Source: Rickettsia typhi
GTDB taxonomy: Bacteria; Pseudomonadota; Alphaproteobacteria; Rickettsiales; Deianiraeaceae
Assembly: GCA_945881985.1 (NCBI GenBank)
Contig: CAMCVL010000006.1
Coordinates: 31,197-95,196, forward strand
Direction: 5' to 3'
DNA: 64,000 nt
Within the stretch, counting starts at the first letter, position 1. Every line of letters begins with the position of its first letter. Below the pieces are notes generated by a model that worked only from the letters and a program-made list of their open reading frames with translations, searched no databases and was not told where the DNA came from. Positions 11,311-21,193 of this stretch are shown piece by piece. The position numbers and the translations under genes are program-made.

Positions 11311-11826
11311 CTAAAATCTGCCAACGCTCTTGCCTTGAGATAGAAGTTCCTTTGCAACATAATGTGCGTCAAGAGCGCTGTTTTTACCTCTTCTCATGTT
11401 CTCGTTTAGGTCGTCCACTATGTCTTTAAACTGCCCTGAATCGCGGTATTTGTCAGTTGTTATCTCGTTTGTTTCACTAAGTTCTGGTTCATCGTTGTTT
11501 TGAGATGCTTCATTTTTTGCAAAGGCTGAGAATTTTTCTTTAATTTCGGCATTGTGCAGCTCGTAGCTTGTGGCATCGCAGGCTTTTTCAAAGCCAGCAA
11601 TCTCAATATCTGTGCCTCTGCGTTTTTTTGGCAGAGCCTCTGTTGTTTTATGAGTAATTTCATCCTCGCTTTGTGGCTTTGCGTAGGATTTATTATTTTG
11701 CTCTTTGTTAGCTAGGTCATTTTGATCTGTTGGTGCTTGTTTTTGAAAAGTAAAAATCCAAACCAAAATGCCAGCAAAGCACAAAATACTAACAATAATG
11801 CCAGCATTAAGTATTGCGTGGAGCAT
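11311..11826 (-). CDS. Hypothetical protein with a single N-terminal membrane anchor
   Basis: 171-aa ORF in a tight operon-like position; N-terminal TM segment AILNAGIIVSILCFAGILVWIF. Confidence 0.6.
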   Translation of the reverse strand: MLHAILNAGIIVSILCFAGILVWIFTFQKQAPTDQNDLANKEQNNKSYAKPQSEDEITHKTTEALPKKRRGTDIEIAGFEKACDATSYELHNAEIKEKFSAFAKNEASQNNDEPELSETNEITTDKYRDSGQFKDIVDDLNENMRRGKNSALDAHYVAKELLSQGKSVGRF

Positions 11827-11840
11827 GTTTTGACCTTAAA

Positions 11841-13439
11841 TTAATGTCTAAAAAAACGATTTGGTACAAAGGCAAGATTGAGTCCTAGCTCTTTTGCTCT
11901 AGCAACAACCTCACCGTCACGCACGGAGCCCATTGGGGCAACGATATTTTTAATGCCGTAGGAATGTATTACATCTATGTTGTCGGTAAAAGGAAAGAAG
12001 GCATCGCTTGCAATCACAAGATCCCCTGCCTCAATGCCAAGTTCGCCAGCTTTTTGCAGAGCTTTTTGGCAGGCAATTTTTACGCTGTCAATACGCGAGG
12101 TTTGTCCAAATCCACCTGCTATAAAGCTTGCATCCTTTGTTATACAAACCGCGTTGGACTTAAAAAACTTTACAAGCTTAACCGAAAATAGCATTTGCTC
12201 TTGCATTTTAGCATCAATATTGCCACTTACAATATGTATGTTGCTGGGCTCTGGCTCGTAGGTGTCGTTGCTTTGAATAAGTGCAACGCCCGCGTCAACC
12301 TTTAGCGTTTTGCCGGCAAATATGCTCTTTTGGCTTGAATCGTTTTGGCTAAATGTTTTACTTGTTAAAAGGCGGAGGTTCTTCTTTTTTGCTAAGATTT
12401 CAAGAGCTGCTGGCTCTACTTCGCGGCAAATTATCACTTCAAAAAACACTGTGGCAAGCTCATTTGCAAGCTCCGCGTCAATAATAGTGTTGATTGCAAC
12501 TATGCCGCCAAAAGCACTAACAGCGTCCCCGTTTTGCAATGCTTTTTTGTAAAGCTCCGCCCCGCTAAGCTTGCCGCTTGCAAAGCAACAAGGGTTTGTG
12601 TGCTTAACTATGCAGATTGTGTTTTGGGTAAAGTGACTTACTGCCTCGCATGCTGCCATTGCATCGGCTATGTTGTTGTAGCTAAGCTCCTTGCCTTGTA
12701 GCTGAGTAAAATTGTTAAGTGCATCTACAAGGGGCACTTGATAAAATGCGGCTTGTTGTTGTGGATTTTCGCCGTATCTAAGCTCTTGCTTTAGCTCAAG
12801 TGGTAGGGCTAAGTTTTTATAGCCAAATAAATCGTCTGATTTTGTAAGGTGCGAGGATATTACCGCATCGTAATAAGCGGTTTGCAAAAAGGCTTTTTTG
12901 GCACATTTTAATCTAAAATCGTAACCTGTAGAACCTTGTAAATTTGTAAGCTCGTTTAAAAACTCTTGGTAATCATCGGCATCTGTAAGGACGGTTGTTG
13001 AGGCAAAGTTTTTAGCCCCAGACCTAATCATTGAAGGCCCCCCTATGTCAATGTTTTCAATTATCTGGGTATGGTCTGTGGTTTTTAAAACGGTTTCGTA
13101 AAAAGGGTAAAGATTGACTATCACAAGGTCAATTTTTTCAAAGCCGTTTTCGGCAAGCTCCTTTGTGTGTTTTGCATCGCTCATGTTGCAAAGAAGGCCG
13201 CCATGTATCTTGGGGTGGAGTGTTTTAACCCTGCCATCCATCATCTCGGGGCTGTTTGTGTAGGAGGATATTTCGGTTGCATCAATGCCGTTTTGCTTAA
13301 GCAGGTTATAGGTGCCACCTGTTGAGATAATTTTTACCCCGTAATCATCTGCAAGTTTTTTACAAAGCTCCACTATGCCTGCCTTGTTTGACACGGACAC
13401 AAGAGCAGTTTTGATTTTAACATTAACACCCGTAAGCAT
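11841..13439 (-). CDS. purH: Bifunctional AICAR formyltransferase / IMP cyclohydrolase
   Basis: KTALVSVSNKAGIVELC, ISTGGTYNLLKQNG, LRYGENPQQQAAFY, SDAFFPFTDNID. Confidence 0.97.
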   Translation of the reverse strand: MLTGVNVKIKTALVSVSNKAGIVELCKKLADDYGVKIISTGGTYNLLKQNGIDATEISSYTNSPEMMDGRVKTLHPKIHGGLLCNMSDAKHTKELAENGFEKIDLVIVNLYPFYETVLKTTDHTQIIENIDIGGPSMIRSGAKNFASTTVLTDADDYQEFLNELTNLQGSTGYDFRLKCAKKAFLQTAYYDAVISSHLTKSDDLFGYKNLALPLELKQELRYGENPQQQAAFYQVPLVDALNNFTQLQGKELSYNNIADAMAACEAVSHFTQNTICIVKHTNPCCFASGKLSGAELYKKALQNGDAVSAFGGIVAINTIIDAELANELATVFFEVIICREVEPAALEILAKKKNLRLLTSKTFSQNDSSQKSIFAGKTLKVDAGVALIQSNDTYEPEPSNIHIVSGNIDAKMQEQMLFSVKLVKFFKSNAVCITKDASFIAGGFGQTSRIDSVKIACQKALQKAGELGIEAGDLVIASDAFFPFTDNIDVIHSYGIKNIVAPMGSVRDGEVVARAKELGLNLAFVPNRFFRH

Positions 13440-13461
13440 TTATTTTAGATAAATATTAAGA

Positions 13462-15399
13462 TTAAATTGTAAAACAAAGCACAAAAACCATGCCAACAAA
13501 AGCAAAAGCTGGCAGGATGTATAGGTTAATTTTGCCGTTTTGCAAAACTTTTGCAAGCTTTGACATGCCGGATGTAGCAACAACAAAAGAGCCAACAAGA
13601 GAGTTGTCTATTACTTTTTTATCGGCAATGGCGGATACTTTTGCGGTTTTAAATGTTAGCCAAACTAGGGTGTATTTGTAGATTTCGTCAAAAAAGTACT
13701 TGCCGGCAAAAAGTTTGTAAATAGGGTAAAAAGCCTTTGCAATTAAGGAAGGTAATTTTGTTTTTAAAAACATTAAATAAGATATAGTAATTAGTATAAT
13801 GGATAGCATCATAGGTAGGTATTTAATTAGCGGGGATATGTGGTGAGCAGCCTCCTCTGCGTGGTGAAGTGCGGCAGTGCCTTGGGTAAAAATGCCAGTC
13901 CAAAACAATGATGTTTTGTGATTTATTAAAAAGAAGTATTCCAAAACATAGCCCGAAACAACCGAAAACAAACAAAGTATACCAAGAGGCAGTGTCATTG
14001 ATAAAGGAGATTCGTGAATATGCTCCTCGGCCTCCTTTGTGCCTTTAAAATTGCCGTGAAACACCAAAGTAATAAGCCTCCAAGAGTACACTGTTGTGCA
14101 GCAAGCAGCAGCTATACCAAGATAAAAAGCTAGGGATGCAAAGCTGGAATTTGAGATATAGGCTGCCTCAAGTATAGCATCCTTTGAAAAGAACCCAGCC
14201 AAAGGAAAGATACCAGCTATAGCAACTGAGCCTATCATAAAACAGGTAAAGGTAAATGGTATTTTTTTGTAAAGACCGCCCATTTTGTTAATATCCTGTT
14301 CGCCGTCCACAGCGTGAATAACCGAGCCAGCAGATAAAAACAGCAAGGCTTTAAAAAACGCATGTGTAATCAAATGAAACATAGCCGATGTATAAGCCCC
14401 AACCCCGCAGGCAAAAAACATATAGCCAAGCTGGCTACAGGTTGAATAAGCGATAATTTTTTTAATATCATTTTGAGTAAGAGCTATGCTTGCAGCAAAT
14501 ATAGCGGTTAATGCACCGGTTAAAACTATAAAGTCCTTAACTAAAGGTGCGTAGTCAAAAAGAGCGGAGCATCTAACAAGCAAAAAAACGCCGGCAGTTA
14601 CCATTGTTGCTGCGTGAATTAGGGCTGACACTGGCGTTGGTCCTTCCATTGCATCCGGCAACCAAACATGCAGCCCAAGCTGAGCCGATTTGCCCATGCA
14701 GCCAACAAAAAGCATGAGTGCGGCAAAGGATAAATAGCTAAATTCAAAGCCAAAGATATTGATTTTTGCCTCGGCAAATGTGTGCAATGAGTCAAAAACC
14801 TCTCTAAAATTTAAGGTGCCAAAAAGGAGGTAAATTGCAGCTATGCCAATTATCAAGGCAAAATCCCCCACTCTGTTTGTTACAAAGGCTTTTATTGATG
14901 CTGCATTTGCACTATCTTTTTTAAACCAAAAGCCAATCAAAAGGTAAGAGCTAAGCCCCACGCCCTCCCAGCCTACAAATAGTTGTAAAAAGTCCGATGC
15001 GGTAACCAAAATTATCATAAAAAAGGTAAAAAGGCACAAATATGCCATAAATCTTTGTCTGTGCCCATCGTGACTCATGTAGCCAATGGAGTAGATATGC
15101 ACAAGGCTTGACACGCCAGTTACAACCAATAGCATTGCCGCAGTTAAACCATCGGAGTAGAAAGACCAATAGGATTGAAAAGAGCCCATCTGTATCCAGT
15201 CAAAAAAATGATAATCTGTAACATTACCAAGAATTGTTGTGTTGTAAAAGTTAAAGCAAGAGGCAATAAAGGCTATGCAAACGCTTGCAGTTGTAATTAA
15301 AGATGCCTTTGTGCCGTTAAGCTTATGCAAAAAAAGCCATACAAAAAAACTTGCAAAAATGCAGGGAAAGACAACAAAAAACGGCAGAATGTTAATCAT
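13462..15399 (-). CDS. nuoL: NADH-quinone oxidoreductase subunit L
   Basis: DFLQLFVGWEGVGLSSYLLIGFW, GKSAQLGLHVWLPDAMEGPTPVSALIHAATMVTAGV. Confidence 0.95.
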   Translation of the reverse strand: MINILPFFVVFPCIFASFFVWLFLHKLNGTKASLITTASVCIAFIASCFNFYNTTILGNVTDYHFFDWIQMGSFQSYWSFYSDGLTAAMLLVVTGVSSLVHIYSIGYMSHDGHRQRFMAYLCLFTFFMIILVTASDFLQLFVGWEGVGLSSYLLIGFWFKKDSANAASIKAFVTNRVGDFALIIGIAAIYLLFGTLNFREVFDSLHTFAEAKINIFGFEFSYLSFAALMLFVGCMGKSAQLGLHVWLPDAMEGPTPVSALIHAATMVTAGVFLLVRCSALFDYAPLVKDFIVLTGALTAIFAASIALTQNDIKKIIAYSTCSQLGYMFFACGVGAYTSAMFHLITHAFFKALLFLSAGSVIHAVDGEQDINKMGGLYKKIPFTFTCFMIGSVAIAGIFPLAGFFSKDAILEAAYISNSSFASLAFYLGIAAACCTTVYSWRLITLVFHGNFKGTKEAEEHIHESPLSMTLPLGILCLFSVVSGYVLEYFFLINHKTSLFWTGIFTQGTAALHHAEEAAHHISPLIKYLPMMLSIILITISYLMFLKTKLPSLIAKAFYPIYKLFAGKYFFDEIYKYTLVWLTFKTAKVSAIADKKVIDNSLVGSFVVATSGMSKLAKVLQNGKINLYILPAFAFVGMVFVLCFTI

Positions 15400-15659
15400 T
15401 TTAAGCCACACAAATAAACAACAAAATATTATATAATACATTTAATAACAGCTTTTGTCTTTTGTAAATATTTTTGTAAATAATTTTTTACAACCCTTGA
15501 TTTACATAGTTTTTATGCCAAATCTAATTTTAAAATCTGGTTTGAAATAAAGCGATTTTTAATTATAAAATTAGATTATATCATTGCTCACTCTACCATG
15601 CTCAAAGGGACAGAGGTGGATAAATATTTTGCTACAAGGGCAATTTTGAAGTCAAAACG

Positions 15660-15689
15660 ATATAATCCAATTTTACAATTGGATTATAT
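15660..15689 (-). terminator. Perfect 13-bp inverted repeat immediately downstream of the HPF-like gene
   Basis: ATATAATCCAATT-TTAC-AATTGGATTATAT; AT-rich, so terminator role is tentative. Confidence 0.4.
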
Positions 15690-15690
15690 A

Positions 15691-17010
15691 TTAGGCATTA
15701 CGCTTGATAATTTGGTTTTTTTTAGTAGATACACTTGCTTTTAACAACTGCTTTGCAGGTGTTTTTTGCAATACCTTATTAGCTTGTTTTACCTTTGCCT
15801 CCTCTTGTTTTTTTGAGTTATTAATAATCAATTTAAGTTGAGGGCGTGATACTTGTGCTTTTTGCTTGTTGTTTGCCGCTAGGTTTTTAGCTTTCTTTAC
15901 ATTTGATAAATTAGGTAGTTTTTGCTGCAGTTTTGCATCAGTATTTTTTTTGGTAATTTTTTGCTTAGCTGCAGCAACTGCGTTAGATTTTTTTGTAGTT
16001 TGGGTATTTTTTTTAACAACCTCTTTTTTGGCAGAGATTTTTTTGTTAACACTTGTATTTTTTATTTCTAATTTTGCAGGTTTTGCAAGTTTATCGCTTT
16101 GTTTTAACTTACTTACAACAGGCTGCAATTTTGATGCTGCAGAAGGTTGTTTTGTTGTAGAACTTTTTACAATTGACTTAATTGGTGCAGATGTATTTTT
16201 TTGGCTTACCGATTGTTTTGTTTTGGCTTTAACTTGGGTTTTGGTTAAAGTTATCTTTTGTTTTTTGGTAGGAGTAGTTTTTGCAACTGCTGTTTTTACA
16301 GCTTTTGTTGCCAATGGTTTTTGTAAAGATTCCAGCTTTGCCAACATATCTTTCATTGATCTATTTTGTTCTTTTAGGTTTTGCTCTTGAGGGTTGACTA
16401 TTAGGTCCCTAATGGCTACGATTTGCCCATTTGGTTTTTTGTGAAGTATGCTAATTAAACCGGTATCCTTGCTAATAAAAACAAGTAGGCTTAAGTTTTC
16501 AAGGTCCATTTTCATGTATGCCTCTTCTATTGTCATTGCCAATGCCTCAAGATTGCTAGTGCCCCAGTAATTTTTTACTTCTTTTGGATTTGTTTTAAGT
16601 CCTGTGTAGCTAAGTTCTAAAAAATCATCAACAAAATCTTCTATATTTAAAATTTCAGTACTTAATGCAATTTTATTAACCTTGTTACGGGTGTTTATCA
16701 AACCTTCGGCATTTTGTAGATGTTTTTTAATTTTTTCTTTGTGTCTTCTAACCTTGGACTCAAGTTGGGTTAAGGCAATTTGTATTGCATCTTCAATGTC
16801 TTGACCCTTGCCCTTAGATGTTATATTTAATATTGTTTTTGAAGAGTGCCTTACAAAAACAGTGCATATAAAATCACTATTTTGCTTTTGAGTATCTATG
16901 GTAAATGTAAAATCATCGTAGTCAAGCTGACCTAGATTAGCTTTACATTTGCTGATAATTTTGTTTTTGATGTTGTTGTTTGGAATTAGATTTTCGTATT
17001 GTATCTTCAT
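15691..17010 (-). CDS. hpf: Long-form ribosome hibernation promoting factor (HPF/RaiA-like) with long basic C-terminal extension
   Basis: N-terminal S30AE-like region (KIQYENLIPNNNIKNKIISKCKANLGQLDYDDFTFTIDTQKQ...AIQIALTQLESKVRRHKEKIKKH), HPF C-terminal-like MTIEEAYMKMDLENLSLLVFISKDTGLISILHKKPNGQIVAI, then ~250 aa K/T/Q-rich. Confidence 0.7.
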   Translation of the reverse strand: MKIQYENLIPNNNIKNKIISKCKANLGQLDYDDFTFTIDTQKQNSDFICTVFVRHSSKTILNITSKGKGQDIEDAIQIALTQLESKVRRHKEKIKKHLQNAEGLINTRNKVNKIALSTEILNIEDFVDDFLELSYTGLKTNPKEVKNYWGTSNLEALAMTIEEAYMKMDLENLSLLVFISKDTGLISILHKKPNGQIVAIRDLIVNPQEQNLKEQNRSMKDMLAKLESLQKPLATKAVKTAVAKTTPTKKQKITLTKTQVKAKTKQSVSQKNTSAPIKSIVKSSTTKQPSAASKLQPVVSKLKQSDKLAKPAKLEIKNTSVNKKISAKKEVVKKNTQTTKKSNAVAAAKQKITKKNTDAKLQQKLPNLSNVKKAKNLAANNKQKAQVSRPQLKLIINNSKKQEEAKVKQANKVLQKTPAKQLLKASVSTKKNQIIKRNA

Positions 17011-17798
17011 AAAATAATAGATAAAAAACAATTTAAATGCAATTAAACTTAAAATGCATTATTATATATAGCCTTACAATCTATCTTAAACACTTTACAA
17101 CTTACAAGAAAATCTTATTACTTTAAACTAATTTTTAAGATATATAAAGCTTAAAAAGTAGTGTGTTATATATATTTATATTGTCAATAAAAAAATAAAA
17201 AAATTATGATAAAATTACACTTTATGGTTGTGCTATTCTTAAAAATGCTGAATATTATACTCATCAACAATAAACTTTAAATATAACAAGATAAAAATTA
17301 TAATATAATCACATTGGATAAGTATTAAGTTTGTTGCAAGGTTTTATTGTGTAAAATACCCACTGCAAAGATTGCAATCTTATTGCTCTTTACAAGTTAA
17401 GCTTGTAGCGGAATCAAAAAAATCATAAAACAAGATGTTACAAACAAAAGATAAATATGTAAATACTTGTTGCAATTATACAAAGCTTAAAATATATTTT
17501 ATTTGTTTGCTTTGTGGGGCGAGAGGTGCCTTTTTTTATGCTGTATTGCGGTTTAATGCTAATGCTAACATCATAAAAAAGGGTAGCTACTGCCGCTTTG
17601 TAACGCAAATTTTTGTATATTTTTTATATTGTGTTGCACTTTGTGCTTTGGTTTTAGTAGCTTGCTTTTGTTACATTATAGCCCTTGATATGGGTTTTTA
17701 GTTAAAATAATTTTGCAAGTTAATTGGCAGTTGCAGCTTTGCCTGCCTTAAGCTACTGGCATTTAGCACTTTGTGCTGTATTTTTTGATTTATTTATT

Positions 17799-19913
17799 AT
17801 GTTTAAAATTACTAAAAAAAGCTTTGAAATAGGAGGTAAAACAATATCGCTTGAAACTGGCGAGCTTGCAAGGCTTGCAGATGCATCAGTGCTTGCAACC
17901 TTTGGTGGTACAATGGTTTTGTGTAATGTTGTTTATGACAAAAAAAAGGGGGTTAGTAACGATTTCTTCCCGTTAATGGTTGTTTATCAGGAAAAATACT
18001 ACGCTTGTGGGCGAATTCCGGGTGGTTTTTTAAAAAGGGAGGGCAAGCCTAGCGAGACTGAGATTTTAACCTCAAGGCTTATTGACCGCAGTATTAGACC
18101 ACTTTTTGACGAGAGCTTTACAAACGATGTTCAGGTTATTTGCACAGTTTTATCCTACGACAAAAACTACCCTACGGACTTTACCGCAATGCTTGCTGCC
18201 TCTGCAGCTTTAAAGCTTAGTGGAGTGCCTATTTTGCACACTCCTGCAGGGGTAAAAATTGGTTACGACAAAGGGGAATATATTGTCAACCCAAGCCAAG
18301 AGTCTAGTTTGGACTTGTTTGTGTCCGGTACAAAGGATTCCATATTGATGGTTGAAAGCCAAGCAAAAGAGCTAAGTGAATCGCAGATTGTTGGGGCAAT
18401 TGAACTAGCTCAGGCAAAGCTTTCTGAGCTTTGTACCTTTGTTGACGCATTTGCTGAGGAGGCTGGCTCAAAACCAAGATTTGTTTGCGAGCCAAAAGAT
18501 AATTCTGCCCTTAAAGCCGCAATTGAAGCGGACTTTAAACAGGCGATTGATGAGGCTGTAAAAATTACTACAAAAACCGAAAGATACGCAAAAATTGACG
18601 AAATTAAAGCTTTAGTTGTAGCAAAATTTGCTGGTAAAGATGGTGCCGAGCCTAGCGAAAAGCTTGTTCTTGAGGTGTTTAAGTCAATACAAAAGGAACT
18701 TGTGCGTAAAAGAATTACAGACGAAGGTATAAGAATCGACGGGCGTAAGCTTGACGAAATTAGACCAATTTCCATACGCACATCAGTTTTACCATCGGCT
18801 CATGGCTCTGCATTGTTCACAAGGGGCGAAACGCAGGCTCTTGCAGTGCTTACTCTTGGTGGAGAAAAAGAGGAACAACTCATTGAAAACCTTGATGGGG
18901 TCACAAAAAATAGATTTATGCTGCATTACAACTTTCCTGCATTCTCTGTCAACGAGGTAGGTAGATACTCTGGCATTGGCAGAAGGGAAGTGGGGCACGG
19001 CAAGCTTGCGTTTAAAGCAATTGAGGTGTGCTTGCCATCTAAGGATTATTACCCTCATGCAATAAGAATTGTATCTGAGATTTTGGAGTCCAACGGCTCA
19101 TCATCAATGGCTACAGTTTGCGGTTCATCCCTTGCTTTAATGGACGCAGGCGTGCCTTTTAAAAAGCATGTTGCCGGCATAGCAATGGGGCTTGTTAAGG
19201 AGGGTGACAAGGTTGCAGTGTTGTCGGACATCTTGGGTGACGAGGACTTTTTAGGCGATATGGACTTTAAAGTTGCCGGTACAAGGGATGGTATTACCGC
19301 TTTGCAAATGGATATAAAAATTACAGGTGTTGATGTTGCTTTACTTAAAACGGCAATCGAGCAGGCAAAGGCTGGCAGGTCCTACATTGAGGCAAAAATG
19401 GACGCAGTTATTTGCAAGCCATCGGAGGCGGAGAGACCTTCGATGCCAAAGTTTTTATCTATTTCAATTGATGCAAACAGAGTGCGTGAGGTAATAGGGC
19501 AGGGTGGTAGCGTAATTAAGTCCATCTCGGAATACTCGGGTGCTAGCATTGATGTATCGCGGGACGGAACAATTAAAATCACCGCCGACTCAAACGCTGG
19601 ACTTGCAAAAGCTCGCCAAGCTATTGAAGATGTTTTGTTTAGACTTGAAGAAGGCAAGATCTACGATGTAATGGTAACAAAAGTTGTTGACAGCTATGCA
19701 ATTGTAACAACCGAAAGCGGCAAAACAGGCATGCTACACATTACCGATGTGTCTCATTCTAACCTTGAAAACATATCCTTTGCTCTTTGCGAGGGTGAAA
19801 GACTAAAAGCAAAGCTTCTTGACTTTGGCGATAGCGGTAGAATGAAGTTTTCCATCAAAAATATCAATCAGGAAACTGGTGAGGAATTTAACCCAGAAAG
19901 CGACAAGTTTTAA
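17799..19913 (+). CDS. pnp: Polynucleotide phosphorylase (start MFKITKKSFEIGG)
   Basis: GRIPGGFLKREGKPSE, LTSRLIDRSIRPLF, KH/S1-like C-terminus (IREVIGQGGSVIKSI-type, GKIYDVMVTKVVDSYAIV). Confidence 0.96.
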   Translation: MFKITKKSFEIGGKTISLETGELARLADASVLATFGGTMVLCNVVYDKKKGVSNDFFPLMVVYQEKYYACGRIPGGFLKREGKPSETEILTSRLIDRSIRPLFDESFTNDVQVICTVLSYDKNYPTDFTAMLAASAALKLSGVPILHTPAGVKIGYDKGEYIVNPSQESSLDLFVSGTKDSILMVESQAKELSESQIVGAIELAQAKLSELCTFVDAFAEEAGSKPRFVCEPKDNSALKAAIEADFKQAIDEAVKITTKTERYAKIDEIKALVVAKFAGKDGAEPSEKLVLEVFKSIQKELVRKRITDEGIRIDGRKLDEIRPISIRTSVLPSAHGSALFTRGETQALAVLTLGGEKEEQLIENLDGVTKNRFMLHYNFPAFSVNEVGRYSGIGRREVGHGKLAFKAIEVCLPSKDYYPHAIRIVSEILESNGSSSMATVCGSSLALMDAGVPFKKHVAGIAMGLVKEGDKVAVLSDILGDEDFLGDMDFKVAGTRDGITALQMDIKITGVDVALLKTAIEQAKAGRSYIEAKMDAVICKPSEAERPSMPKFLSISIDANRVREVIGQGGSVIKSISEYSGASIDVSRDGTIKITADSNAGLAKARQAIEDVLFRLEEGKIYDVMVTKVVDSYAIVTTESGKTGMLHITDVSHSNLENISFALCEGERLKAKLLDFGDSGRMKFSIKNINQETGEEFNPESDKF

Positions 19914-19931
19914 TATCAATTTGTTTAGACT

Positions 19932-21152
19932 ATGAGGCTCTTGCTTTATCTTTTTGCAATCTTGATTGCTTATTTTGCAATATCAAAGATTGCAACTAAG
20001 ATTATCAAAAAAAAGAGCCTGCAAAAGCATGGTCGTAACTTTTTATATGTCAATTCAACATCTCTATCTCTTTTAACAAGTATTTGGCTAGGGGTGAGCT
20101 TTGTTGCTATGCTGGTGTTTTTTCAGAGCTTTGCTGGTCATAATCAAATTTTGGAGCTTTTTATTGCCTGCATTTTTGTTGCAGTTTTTTTGTTTGCAAC
20201 AAATATCTTTATATTCAAAAAGGCAAAAAAAACCAAGCTTACCAATATATCAAAGTATGTTGATGGCACAACAAAGTTTTTTATGAAGCTTGTTGTGTAT
20301 TTTTCAATAGCCATAACCATAATAACCTTTATAACCCTTTGCCTTGAAAGCTACAAATTTTTTAAAAGCGTGCCAGTGTTGGACTTTTTGTTTGGGCTAA
20401 AATGGTATCCAGACGACTATGATTTTGAAGGTTCAAAAGCTTTTGGTTTTGTTCCTTTGTTTTTAGGCACAATGCTAACATCAATTTTATCCATCTGCTT
20501 TGCCTTGCCAGTTGGTGTTTGCTGTGCAATTTACATATCGGAATATGCAAGCGAGTCCGCAAACGGCATCTTAAAATCTGTTTTAGAGGTGTTATCTGGG
20601 GTGCCAACAATAGTGTATGGCTATTTTGCCGCCTTTGTGTTTTCGCCATTTTTTGTAAAATTTTGGGGATTTGTTGGTTTTAATGTATCTTTTGAAAGTG
20701 CAATTAACGCATCTTTTGTAATAGGTGTAATGATTGTGCCATATGTTGCAAGCCTCTGCTACGACATATTTAGGGCAATGCCATCAAGCTTAAGGCACTA
20801 TTCCTTTGCTATGGGAATTACAAAATACGAGATGATAAAAGAGGTTTTGTTGCCATATGCAAAGCCAAAGCTTTTTAGCGTTGTCACCTTAGCCCTGTCC
20901 CGTGCCATGGGCGAGACAATGATAGTTGTTATGTCCGCTGGTCTTATGGCAAATCTTAGTTTAAATCCTTTTGAAAGCTCAACGACCATAACCGTTCAAA
21001 TTGCAGAGCTTTTAACTGGTGATAGCGAGTTTGGCTCTGTTAAAAGCCTATCTGCATTTGCCTTATCTTTTGCCCTTTTTTTAACAACTTTGTTAATAAG
21101 CTTTGTGGCAATGGTTTTATCCCGTAGATACGAGGCAAAGTACGGGATATAG
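19932..21152 (+). CDS. pstC: Phosphate ABC transporter permease
   Basis: FVPLFLGTMLTSILSICFALPVGVCCAIYISEYA, VLSGVPTIVYGYFA, LSRAMGETMIVVMSAG. Confidence 0.9.
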   Translation: MRLLLYLFAILIAYFAISKIATKIIKKKSLQKHGRNFLYVNSTSLSLLTSIWLGVSFVAMLVFFQSFAGHNQILELFIACIFVAVFLFATNIFIFKKAKKTKLTNISKYVDGTTKFFMKLVVYFSIAITIITFITLCLESYKFFKSVPVLDFLFGLKWYPDDYDFEGSKAFGFVPLFLGTMLTSILSICFALPVGVCCAIYISEYASESANGILKSVLEVLSGVPTIVYGYFAAFVFSPFFVKFWGFVGFNVSFESAINASFVIGVMIVPYVASLCYDIFRAMPSSLRHYSFAMGITKYEMIKEVLLPYAKPKLFSVVTLALSRAMGETMIVVMSAGLMANLSLNPFESSTTITVQIAELLTGDSEFGSVKSLSAFALSFALFLTTLLISFVAMVLSRRYEAKYGI

Positions 21153-21193
21153 TTCTGGGTCAAATTAAATCTTGTGAGATAACTTGGTGATAA

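Noticed and set aside
15567-15689. Possible DnaA box cluster/origin around the GTGGATAA at ~15617
   Set aside because: Only one imperfect box seen and no dnaA, gidA or parA neighbourhood; not enough to call an origin.
15866-16390. 174-aa plus-strand ORF rich in Phe/Cys/Leu
   Set aside because: Antisense shadow of the Lys-rich tail of the HPF-like gene (AAA/AAG codons read as TTT/CTT).
17435-17701. 88-aa ORF upstream of pnp with hydrophobic segments
   Set aside because: AT-rich intergenic, Cys/Tyr/Phe-rich composition of random ORFs; no motif. rpsO, which often precedes pnp, is not there.
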